Source: Comamonadaceae bacterium (GTDB lineage: Bacteria; Pseudomonadota; Gammaproteobacteria; Burkholderiales; Burkholderiaceae_C). Taken from it: 6,174 bases of DNA. Location: the NCBI GenBank assembly GCA_947461325.1, contig CANHLD010000109.1:1-6174 (forward strand), in the 5' to 3' direction. The notes beneath the pieces were generated by a model that was not told where the DNA came from, did not search any database, and was given only the letters and a program-made list of their open reading frames with translations. Made by a program: the position numbers and the translations under genes. Of the stretch, positions 1 through 6,153 are shown in pieces (within the stretch, counting starts at the first letter, position 1; the number at the start of each line of letters is the position of its first letter).

Positions 1-156
1 GAGGAATTGAAAAAAATCTTAGCCAAAGAGATCAAGAAGAACAACATCATGGCTGCCAAGGTCAGAAAAACCAAAGCATTTGAAGAGTTGGAAAAAGAGA
101 TTGAAGCTGCGCGTGAATTAAAAGCAAACAATCAGTCCGGCAACGAATCTAAATAA
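1..156 (+). CDS. 3' end of a charged helical (coiled-coil-like) protein, partial
   Basis: An open frame enters from the left edge and ends at TAA 154-156, giving the last 51 residues of a protein whose start lies outside the window. The visible part is almost entirely Lys/Glu/Ala/Asn, for example KAFEELEKEIEAARELKANN, which predicts an amphipathic charged helix or coiled coil with a short polar tail. There is no hydrophobic stretch, so this end is soluble. The next gene starts 28 nt downstream with a good ribosome-binding site, so the two are probably in one operon. Family and function cannot be named from this fragment. The reading frame is well supported by composition and by the position of the stop before the next Shine-Dalgarno. 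Confidence 0.7.
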   Translation, partial: EELKKILAKEIKKNNIMAAKVRKTKAFEELEKEIEAARELKANNQSGNESK

Positions 157-171
157 TTTATCAGCGGTTTG

Positions 172-177
172 AAGGAG
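172..177 (+). promoter_or_regulatory. Shine-Dalgarno AAGGAG that decides the start of the anchored coiled-coil gene
   Basis: AAGGAG at 172-177 is a near-perfect Shine-Dalgarno. It lies only 1 nt before the ATG at 179 but 7 nt before the in-frame ATG at 185. The normal spacing of 5-9 nt therefore points to 185 as the real start, making the protein 264 rather than 266 residues. Confidence 0.75.
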
Positions 178-184
178 TATGACC

Positions 185-979
185 ATGAAGTTGGTCTGGC
201 TTGTGTTCTTTTTAATGACTGCTTTCATAGCGCTGTTGGGTTCATTGTTGGTAGAAAGATCTACTCATACTTCCCATGCCATGATTGAAACAGCAGGTGC
301 ATTGAGCGAGCAGTTGAAGCAGCAGGATGAAAAGCTGGCTTTGGCCCAAACTCAATTGCAACAGGTCAGTCAACAATTGGCAGATATCAAACAAGCGCAA
401 CCGCAGGCAGCAACTCAAGCTGCAGAGATTCAGACACAGTTGCGTGAGGACCGGGCCAAACAGACGGCACTTCAGAAAGAATCTGTTCGTTTGACTGCTT
501 GGAGTCAAAAGTTAAAAAATGAAAAAGCACGAATCGAAAAAACTCAGCAAAACCTTGAAGCTGCAAAGCGACAAATTGATGCAGATGAAAAGATACTGGA
601 CTTAGAAATTTTGACTTCTGTGGTGGAGAGCAGGGTACAAAAAAAATTGAACGCCATCGCTACGGCTAATGCCACCCCCAACACCAAACCAGTACCTGAG
701 ACGCAAGTAGCCTTGAAAGGCGCGGACTTGCATGGAGAGACCCCTTATGTGGCGCCAATAGCTCCGGTTGTTCCGGTGACTCATTCGGATAACAAATCTA
801 CTTCTGAAATCATGGGGCGCAAAGCTGAATTGATTGAAAACCGTAAAAAAATAGCAGCTCAGCAGCAAACTTTGAATGAAGACAAAAGAAAGCTGAGCAA
901 AGAGTTGTCTCAACTCAATTTGCAGCAGCAAGCCCATGCCAAAGCATTGAAAGACTCTTCAGCAGGTGTGAGCCAATGA
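185..979 (+). CDS. Membrane-anchored periplasmic coiled-coil protein of unknown function
   Basis: This encodes 264 residues from ATG 185, chosen because of the AAGGAG spacing; ATG 179 is also in frame. Residues 3-22 form one hydrophobic helix (LVWLVFFLMTAFIALLGSLL) without a clear cleavage site, so it is probably an uncleaved inner-membrane anchor with the rest in the periplasm. Residues about 33-157 are Gln/Lys/Glu/Ala/Leu-rich and predict a long coiled coil. Residues about 158-205 are a Pro/Thr/Val-rich linker. Residues 206-257 form a second coiled coil. There are no cysteines and no catalytic motif. The stop overlaps the start of the MORN-caspase gene (ATGA), implying translational coupling and a shared job. 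A scaffold or tether for the exported neighbours fits, but this is inference. I do not recognise a named family. An A8 run lies at 649-656. Confidence 0.85.
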   Translation: MKLVWLVFFLMTAFIALLGSLLVERSTHTSHAMIETAGALSEQLKQQDEKLALAQTQLQQVSQQLADIKQAQPQAATQAAEIQTQLREDRAKQTALQKESVRLTAWSQKLKNEKARIEKTQQNLEAAKRQIDADEKILDLEILTSVVESRVQKKLNAIATANATPNTKPVPETQVALKGADLHGETPYVAPIAPVVPVTHSDNKSTSEIMGRKAELIENRKKIAAQQQTLNEDKRKLSKELSQLNLQQQAHAKALKDSSAGVSQ

Positions 980-2295
980 TGAAATGGTCTGCGATTGCTT
1001 TAGGGGTTATGGCTGGCTGGGTGATGAGTATCGGCTTGAGCCATGCGCAAACTGTTTTGCCCAGTTGCAAGGGTAATGATGTGAGTCAGTGGCATGAGTG
1101 CAGAGGCATTGTGGATGAAGCCGACTATTCATATGCTGGTGATTTCGTTCGCGGAAAATTCGAAGGGCGCGGAATACTCGAATTCACTGCAGATAAGTTC
1201 CAAGGTGATTACTACCAAGGTGAATTCAAAAACGGCATGAAACACGGGTTTGGCATTTACTTTTTCGCGAATGGCGAAAAATATGTGGGCCAATACCAAT
1301 TTGGTAAACGAAATGGCAAGGGTACTTATTCGTTCCCTGACGGACGCGCGGCCTTGTCTGGTATGTGGTCAAACAACCAATTCATGAGTAAACCTGCGGC
1401 GGTCAATGAACCCAAAACGGCAGATAAAACGTCTTTAGCGCCACTTGCTGAGCTTGAAAAAAAAAAGACTGATGGCCTGAGCGTCTCGCCGGAAAAATAC
1501 TCAGGTACCCAACCCAAAAGCCCATCCAATTCGATAGCCACTCCCAAGACGCGTGATGCCGTCGCCATCATCGTGGGTGTTGAAAATTACGGCAAGTTAC
1601 CGGTTGCCAGTTTTGCAGCCAATGACGCGTCAGAGTTTCGCGCGTATGCCAGTCGCTTTCTGGGCATTGCACCGAGCAACATTAAAACATTCATCGATTC
1701 GCAAGCGCAACGCGCTGATCTTTTGCTGGCTTTCAAATACTGGTTGCCAGCCCATGTGAACAAGGGGCGAACCGATGTCTACATATTTTTCAGCGGCCAT
1801 GGTGTCACGCAAGACACCGCCAAGCACCTCTACTGGTTGCCTTTCGATGTGAATACGGATTTGCTCGAAGAAACCGCAATCAATCAAACCACATTGATCT
1901 CTCAACTCAATCAGTTGGATGCTAAATCTGTCACTGTCTTTTTGGATACTTGCTTCAGCGGTACGAACCGCGCAGGACAAACACTGGCTCAAAATCAGCG
2001 CGGTGTGTCCATTAAATTGAGTTTAGAGTCCTCAAATGGAAATACCAATATATTGACTGCTGGCACGCGAAGTCAGTCAGCCTATGGGGACGCAGGCTTG
2101 AAACACGGTGTGTTCAGTTTTTACCTTCTCAAGGGTCTGGCAGGAGCTGCTGACAGCAACCATGACAAGTTAATAAGCTTAGGTGAATTGGCAGATTACG
2201 TGCACTTACACACCTCGCGTCACGCATTAGGTATTCAAAAGATTCAAGAGCCTCAACTGTCGGGTGACCGGCAGCATGTGGTGGCTTTCAGATAA
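976..2295 (+). CDS. Secreted MORN-repeat / caspase-domain (peptidase C14) protein
   Basis: This encodes 439 residues. Residues 1-24 are a signal peptide ending in SHA before QT. Three MORN repeats follow (about 53-70, 80-97, 103-123; e.g. YQGEFKNGMKHGFGIYFF), with a degenerate fourth near 126-136. A polar linker (about 137-192) leads to a caspase-fold domain. Its first strand is VAIIVGVENY (196-205), followed by NDA (216-218). The catalytic His is H275 in FFSGHG and the Cys is C326 in FLDTCFSG, so both dyad residues are present. Residues 393-404 (DSNHDKLISLGE) match an EF-hand-type calcium loop. In this family the domain is a cysteine protease, usually cutting after basic or acidic residues; the substrate here is unknown. 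The likely site is the periplasm or outside. The start overlaps the upstream stop, and ATG 979 is an alternative. An A10 run (1457-1466) sits in the linker. Confidence 0.93.
   Translation: MMKWSAIALGVMAGWVMSIGLSHAQTVLPSCKGNDVSQWHECRGIVDEADYSYAGDFVRGKFEGRGILEFTADKFQGDYYQGEFKNGMKHGFGIYFFANGEKYVGQYQFGKRNGKGTYSFPDGRAALSGMWSNNQFMSKPAAVNEPKTADKTSLAPLAELEKKKTDGLSVSPEKYSGTQPKSPSNSIATPKTRDAVAIIVGVENYGKLPVASFAANDASEFRAYASRFLGIAPSNIKTFIDSQAQRADLLLAFKYWLPAHVNKGRTDVYIFFSGHGVTQDTAKHLYWLPFDVNTDLLEETAINQTTLISQLNQLDAKSVTVFLDTCFSGTNRAGQTLAQNQRGVSIKLSLESSNGNTNILTAGTRSQSAYGDAGLKHGVFSFYLLKGLAGAADSNHDKLISLGELADYVHLHTSRHALGIQKIQEPQLSGDRQHVVAFR
1457..1466 (+). repeat. A10 homopolymer in the MORN-caspase linker
   Basis: Ten consecutive A residues encode the end of E161 and K162-K164. 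Loss of one A brings TGA 1478-1480 into frame, and gain of one A brings TGA 1470-1472 into frame. Either slip gives a product of about 165-167 residues that keeps the signal peptide and MORN repeats but lacks the caspase domain. The run and both stops are read directly; slippage in the cell is not shown. Confidence 0.9.
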
Positions 2296-2306
2296 AAAAA
2301 TCCGCA

Positions 2307-3116
2307 ATGTATACATACCGTGCCATTGCCTTGTTTTTATTGACAGCCATACATGCACAGTCGACGCAGGCCGTTCCAGTGGATGTCAAAGCAGACTTTT
2401 TTTTCGGACCTGATATCTCCAGAAACCAAGCCTGTGCCAACGCAAGAGACGCTGCCAAGGTCAAAGCCATCTCCACTGTTACAGGCGAGCGATTGTCGTT
2501 TGATCAACGTATGTATTGCAACCAACATGCAGGGCAAGCGGACGATAAAAAATGTGAAATCAATCGACACACTTGGACATTGGTTGAAGGTCGGATCCGT
2601 AAAAGCGAAGTGGTTTCTGAAGTCGTTAAATCGATTCAAGGCGCACAGGTTTGCACGGTTTCTATGGTGGTAGATGTTGAACCACCAACGACGACAGCAG
2701 ACGCCAGCTTCGATTTGAAGCTTGAACTCAACCGCAACAGTTACAGGTCCGGGGATGCCATGTCGATCGGCATACTTCCCACATCGCCCATGTACATCAG
2801 CATCTTCAATTGGAAAACATCATTGGTTAAAGACAATGTCACCCGATTATTTCCAAGCCAATTAGAAAAAAATAATTACATCACCCAGCCCGTGACTGTC
2901 CCGTCATCTTCGATGGGCTACAGACTGGAGTTGGAGTGGACTGCGCCTGCTGAATTCGACAAAGACTTGATGACAGAGTGGGTCATCGTGGTCGCAACCA
3001 AAAAACCTATGAACTGGTTACCTGCATACGACATGGCGACATTCAAGGAAAAGATATTGGAAATACCCGCAGACCAACGGCGGGTAGTGCACCGGTCCTA
3101 TGTGTTGATGCGCTAG
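2307..3116 (+). CDS. Secreted DUF4384-like domain protein
   Basis: This encodes 269 residues with an N-terminal signal peptide (hydrophobic AIALFLLTAI, likely cut after A17 or A22). Residues about 38-125 contain an ANARDAAKVKAIS...GE helix and a VCTVSMVVDVE strand, like the N-terminal domains of LPP20/FlgT-type envelope proteins; that similarity is weak. Residues about 135-232 resemble DUF4384: LELNRNSYRSGDAMSIGI, PMYISIFNW, an LFPS turn, and a WVIVVATKKP end. In other bacteria DUF4384 is often found beside or fused to caspase domains, which matches the upstream gene. Four cysteines (C43, C71, C83, C116) all lie in the N-terminal half and could form two disulfides after export. The start is 11 nt after the caspase stop with no clear Shine-Dalgarno, so translation probably depends on coupling. 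A T8 run lies at 2397-2404. The biochemical role is unknown. Confidence 0.85.
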   Translation: MYTYRAIALFLLTAIHAQSTQAVPVDVKADFFFGPDISRNQACANARDAAKVKAISTVTGERLSFDQRMYCNQHAGQADDKKCEINRHTWTLVEGRIRKSEVVSEVVKSIQGAQVCTVSMVVDVEPPTTTADASFDLKLELNRNSYRSGDAMSIGILPTSPMYISIFNWKTSLVKDNVTRLFPSQLEKNNYITQPVTVPSSSMGYRLELEWTAPAEFDKDLMTEWVIVVATKKPMNWLPAYDMATFKEKILEIPADQRRVVHRSYVLMR

Positions 3117-3126
3117 CGCGTTGCTC

Positions 3127-3726
3127 TTATAACTGCGGTTTCTCGAGCGTGCGCAGTTTTTTCTCAAGATCATCAGCCAGTTCTCTTCTGGCTGCATAAA
3201 TAGCTTCGCGCTCGTTGTTATAGGCCCGGACTACGCCGATAGAGTCGAACATTTTTTGATGAATTTCGCGCATCTCGAGGATGGTTTGGTTCATTTGCGC
3301 CTCGATAGATTCCAGCAGCTTCTTCTTGACTGTGAAGTTTTCAATATTGGTCAGCAGAGGCTTCCAAGTTTCCAGAAATTCATCTGGCTTACCTTTGTGC
3401 TGATTCATTTCGCTGATTGAGCGGGATATGGTCTCGAGCATACTGAAAATATCGTAGAGCTCCGATGTATCTATTTTGTTTTGCAGTTTTTCATATTTTT
3501 CCAAATAGGCGAATTCATTTTCTAGGGATGCGTTATTTGGAAAACCTGCCTCATACAGAGGTGTCGCATGGGGTTTATCTGCTAATTTCTGCTCTCCAGC
3601 GGCGAGCTCATCCAGCGGTGTGATATCCAATTCATCTTTCAAATTCAGCATGTTATGCAGCGGTAATTCTTTGGGGAGTGTTTTATCTGCAGGCTCGCCG
3701 TTAAATACTTTATTGAGAAATTTCAT
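3127..3726 (-). CDS. Hypothetical soluble helical protein, downstream of the sensor kinase
   Basis: This encodes 199 residues and I do not recognise the family. There is no signal peptide or membrane helix, so it is probably cytoplasmic. The N-terminal 65 residues are polar and Pro/Asp/Leu-rich, probably flexible. From about residue 68 to 195 the sequence is almost entirely helical, with heptad-like stretches (ENEFAYLEKYEKLQNKI and LADDLEKKLRTLEK), suggesting a helical bundle or coiled coil. There are no cysteines and no catalytic motif. The start is supported by AGGAA at 3734-3738 (minus strand), 7 nt from the ATG. It follows the sensor kinase gene by 18 nt in the same direction, so the two are almost certainly co-transcribed. 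It may be an accessory or output protein for the kinase; this is inference from position only. Its 3' end lies 10 nt from the convergent operon. Confidence 0.82.
   Translation of the reverse strand: MKFLNKVFNGEPADKTLPKELPLHNMLNLKDELDITPLDELAAGEQKLADKPHATPLYEAGFPNNASLENEFAYLEKYEKLQNKIDTSELYDIFSMLETISRSISEMNQHKGKPDEFLETWKPLLTNIENFTVKKKLLESIEAQMNQTILEMREIHQKMFDSIGVVRAYNNEREAIYAARRELADDLEKKLRTLEKPQL
3131..3162 (+). terminator. Probable intrinsic terminator of the caspase operon
   Basis: AACTGCG (3131-3137) and CGCAGTT (3152-3158) form a 7-bp perfect stem with a 14-nt loop, and six T residues run from 3157 to 3162. It begins 14 nt after the last stop of the plus-strand operon. On the minus strand the hairpin is not followed by a T-run, so it would act only on plus-strand transcripts. 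It lies inside the 3' coding end of the convergent gene. The loop is long and the stem short, so strength is uncertain. Confidence 0.55.
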
Positions 3727-3733
3727 ATATGTG

Positions 3734-3738
3734 TTCCT
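3734..3738 (-). promoter_or_regulatory. Ribosome-binding site AGGAA of the 199-residue gene
   Basis: On the minus strand AGGAA precedes the ATG (3724-3726) by 7 nt. It lies in the 18 nt gap after the kinase stop and supports the chosen start. Confidence 0.65.
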
Positions 3739-3744
3739 GAGGGG

Positions 3745-5319
3745 TTAAGGGTGCTGAGTGACAGGGATGGCGAAATGAAAGCGTATGGTTTGGTGAGTGG
3801 TCAGTTCCATGTTTATACGGGCGCCCAATTGTTGCGCCATGATTTGTGAAAGCCATAAACCAAGTCCTGTTCCTGCATATTTTTTGGCGGTTTCGGCACG
3901 GTAGTAGCGTTGAAACACCAGCGCTTGGTCAGGGGTTCCTGCTTTGCCGATGTCATTTTCTATTTCGAAGTGCATCATCGCTGGCGTTTGATTTTTTAAT
4001 TTGTACAAGCGCAAATAAATAGTGGTGAAAGGCGGTGAGTACTTCACGGCATTGCTCAACAGGTTGAGCAGCATGGACCGCAAGAAATGCTTGTCTGTTT
4101 CCAGCCAATTTCTGTCACTGGCGTCCATGGCTACCTCTATGCGCGACGCATACTCGGCATTGGCCGCAGCATATTGACTGGACATGTCAGCGAGTTCTTG
4201 CTCTACCAAAAAGCGTGAGATTTGCGGCTTGATCAAACCCTCTTCGTGTTTTTCTGCCTGCACGCAGTTTTCAATTACTTGGGTGATGTTGTCTATCGCC
4301 ACATCAATCCGGTCTACCCATATTTTTTTATGGTCTATGTCAGGCACATCTTGAATGATCATGTCTGTGCTGATTTTGATCACACTCAAAGGCGTGCGAA
4401 TTTCGTGCATCAACATGGATAAAAACCTTTGTTGATTCATGCGCAATTGGGTTTCATGCGCCGCCAGTTGTTGGGCGTCGCTGGCTTGTTTGCACCGTTC
4501 TTCGAAAGTATGTCGATCAGTCAGGGTGATCAAGTGGATGATGAGAAAAGCCGAAAGCAGCCACAGTAATTCACAAGCAGCATAGATAGTTGGGTTTTTT
4601 GAAAGCAAGCCGGAGAGTTCGACTGCGCATAAGAGACTAAAGACAAAAATGCTCAGAGCGACACTTGAAACAATCCAGCGTATTTTCATGACGCTGGCGG
4701 GAACCGATGTGTCACTCAGTGAGTCATAGAAATCCAAACCTATCACAGTCGCTACGGCTACAAACAAACCGACTGCAGCAGGTATGAAATTGCCGCTGGG
4801 TATGAACACAAACGCGGCCCCGATAGCGACGGTGACAACATAAGCTGCATAGAAAATTTTTCTTCGCTGTGTTTGTTTTTCAGGATCAGTCAGCAGCAAA
4901 TGCAAAAGATACAAGGCATTCATGGCGTAGCCGACTGAAAACAGCATCAGCAGCAGGTGATTTTGATTGCTGTTCCGATTCAGGTAATTTCCCAGTTGTT
5001 CACTTTGCGTCAATAACCTGCCCAGGAAAAACACCAGTGTGAAGCTGATCACGCCGTACAGACGTTTGTAGGACAGCGCCCATTGCACCAGGCTCCACAT
5101 GAGCAAGGTGGCAGCAACACCGAGTTGAAAAATTTTCAATGGCGCATCCGCCCCGACATTGGCCGTAAATTCTCCGATGCCTTGCACTGACGTGCCGGGT
5201 GGGACCTGGTCCGCCCCGGCGCATGTCCAGCCAAAAACCGGTACCAACATCAGCAAACACCTGACCCACAGTGCGGCACTGGGCAATCGGTGTTCTGGCT
5301 GAGGGCGGGACGACATCAT
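3745..5319 (-). CDS. Sensor histidine kinase with signal peptide and seven-helix membrane domain
   Basis: This encodes 524 residues. Residues 15-36 look like a cleavable signal peptide (hydrophobic core, then AGA before DQ). A short extracytoplasmic stretch is followed by about seven hydrophobic helices near 62-82, 86-104, 119-142, 155-173, 178-196, 213-236 and 246-267, an arrangement like 7TM sensor kinases. No HAMP or PAS domain is evident; a helical linker (268-297) leads to the HisKA domain. The phosphorylated His is H305 in MHEIRTP. The ATPase domain shows the N box (N419, N423; NLLSNAVKYSP), a variant G1 box (DIGKAG, 456-461), the F-box region VFQRYYR (468-474) and G2 GTGLGL (483-488). 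It should autophosphorylate and signal to the divergent response regulator. There is no good Shine-Dalgarno before the ATG; an in-frame TAA upstream with no other start codon limits the start to M1 or M2. The ligand is unknown. Confidence 0.93.
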   Translation of the reverse strand: MMSSRPQPEHRLPSAALWVRCLLMLVPVFGWTCAGADQVPPGTSVQGIGEFTANVGADAPLKIFQLGVAATLLMWSLVQWALSYKRLYGVISFTLVFFLGRLLTQSEQLGNYLNRNSNQNHLLLMLFSVGYAMNALYLLHLLLTDPEKQTQRRKIFYAAYVVTVAIGAAFVFIPSGNFIPAAVGLFVAVATVIGLDFYDSLSDTSVPASVMKIRWIVSSVALSIFVFSLLCAVELSGLLSKNPTIYAACELLWLLSAFLIIHLITLTDRHTFEERCKQASDAQQLAAHETQLRMNQQRFLSMLMHEIRTPLSVIKISTDMIIQDVPDIDHKKIWVDRIDVAIDNITQVIENCVQAEKHEEGLIKPQISRFLVEQELADMSSQYAAANAEYASRIEVAMDASDRNWLETDKHFLRSMLLNLLSNAVKYSPPFTTIYLRLYKLKNQTPAMMHFEIENDIGKAGTPDQALVFQRYYRAETAKKYAGTGLGLWLSQIMAQQLGARINMELTTHQTIRFHFAIPVTQHP

Positions 5320-5457
5320 GACGGGTGGGATAAGGCTGGTTTTTGGACTCCTTTAATCTATGTCAGAGCCTTTGAAAAATCTGAGAAATCCTGAGATCGA
5401 GTAAATATATTAAATTCAATAAAATCAACATAATTAATTATTAAAACAAAAATATTT
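5320..5457. promoter_or_regulatory. Divergent promoter region between kinase and response regulator
   Basis: This 138 nt gap must hold the promoters of both the minus-strand kinase gene and the plus-strand regulator gene, since the two start codons face away from each other. The part at 5401-5457 is extremely AT-rich (5 G/C in 57) and includes a 12-bp perfect palindrome, ATAATTAATTAT at 5430-5441. I could not find a convincing -35/-10 pair with 16-18 nt spacing on either strand, so exact promoters are not called. Confidence 0.6.
5378..5396. promoter_or_regulatory. Tandem CTGAGA direct repeat, candidate response-regulator site
   Basis: AATCTGAGA (5378-5386) is followed directly by AATCCTGAGA (5387-5396), so the two CTGAGA cores are offset by exactly 10 bp. 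OmpR/PhoB-type regulators bind head-to-tail repeats with 10-11 bp periodicity as tandem dimers, and such a regulator is encoded 62 nt away. Binding and autoregulation are inferred. Confidence 0.4.
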
Positions 5458-6153
5458 ATGCCAAAGGCCGCCAACCACATCATTCTTGTTGAAGACAATA
5501 TTGCGTTGCGGGAAGCGCTGGAAGACCATCTGACAAACACCGGTTTTGAAGTCCAGGGCGTGGGTGACGGTTCGGAGCTGAACCAGGCGCTGGCGGTGGC
5601 CGTGCCGCATGTGGTGGTGCTGGATTTGAACCTGCCTGAGGAGGACGGCTTGTCGATCGCTAAGCGTTTGCGTCAGGCATTTCCGCAGATCGGCATTGTG
5701 ATGTTGACCGCCAGAGTCCGCAGTATCGACCGGCATGAAGGTTATGAATCCGGCGCGGATGTTTACCTGACCAAGCCGGTCAAGCCGATCGAACTCACCC
5801 ACGTGTTGCAGACCTTGTGCCGTCGCATGGCACCGACGCCTGTTGCCAACACTTGGCTGTTGCGCATGCCCTCTTTGCAGTTGGAGCCACCCGGCCATTC
5901 CCCGATCAGTCTGACGGTGAGCGAAGCCAATTTGGTGTACGAACTGGCGCTATCCGGAGAGTTATTGAGCATGTCCCGATTGATTGAACTGTTCGGCGAT
6001 ATCGATTTGCCAGAGGCCACCAATAAGCTGAGGATTGAACAAATTGTCAGTCGCGTGCGTCGCAAACTCGACGCGGTGTTGCAAGGGCAGCCGTGTATCA
6101 AGGCTGTCACCCGCATGGGCTACAAGTTATTTATCCCTGTTCGGATCGCTTGA
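5458..6153 (+). CDS. OmpR/PhoB-family DNA-binding response regulator
   Basis: This encodes 231 residues. The receiver domain (about 6-122) has the acidic pair E12/D13 in ILVEDN, the phosphoacceptor D56 in VVLDLNLP, the switch Thr T84 in VMLTAR and the conserved K106 in YLTKPV, so all active-site residues are present. The C-terminal winged-helix domain (about 132-228) shows the recognition-helix pattern RIEQIVSRVRRKL and the wing motif VTRMGYKL typical of the OmpR class. It should be phosphorylated by the divergently encoded kinase and act as a transcription factor. No Shine-Dalgarno precedes ATG 5458; the leader is A/T-rich, and an in-frame TAA at 5431 with no other start codon fixes this start. 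The gene is visibly richer in G and C than the caspase operon. Its targets are unknown. Confidence 0.95.
   Translation: MPKAANHIILVEDNIALREALEDHLTNTGFEVQGVGDGSELNQALAVAVPHVVVLDLNLPEEDGLSIAKRLRQAFPQIGIVMLTARVRSIDRHEGYESGADVYLTKPVKPIELTHVLQTLCRRMAPTPVANTWLLRMPSLQLEPPGHSPISLTVSEANLVYELALSGELLSMSRLIELFGDIDLPEATNKLRIEQIVSRVRRKLDAVLQGQPCIKAVTRMGYKLFIPVRIA

Noticed and set aside
1630..1992. 120-codon minus-strand open frame opposite the caspase domain
   Set aside because: It lies antisense to the catalytic region, which is confirmed by motifs, and has no recognisable features of its own.
2353..2673. 106-codon plus-strand open frame in another frame of the DUF4384 gene
   Set aside because: It overlaps a gene with a signal peptide and domain pattern. 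It would be joined to that gene's start only by loss of one T at 2397-2404, for which there is no evidence.
3110..3119. Perfect 10-bp palindrome GCGCTAGCGC at the operon stop codon, as a terminator or protein site
   Set aside because: There is no loop and no T-run on either strand, and it includes the stop codon. The hairpin at 3131-3162 is a much better terminator.
5215..5235. Lipobox in the kinase signal peptide (Cys at residue 33)
   Set aside because: The residues before the Cys are GWT, not the small/aliphatic pattern of a lipobox. A normal cleavage after AGA fits better.
5434..5898. 154-codon minus-strand open frame opposite the response regulator
   Set aside because: It lies antisense to an unmistakable receiver domain and its translation is rich in His, Gln and Arg with no domain pattern. 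It is a shadow of a GC-richer gene.
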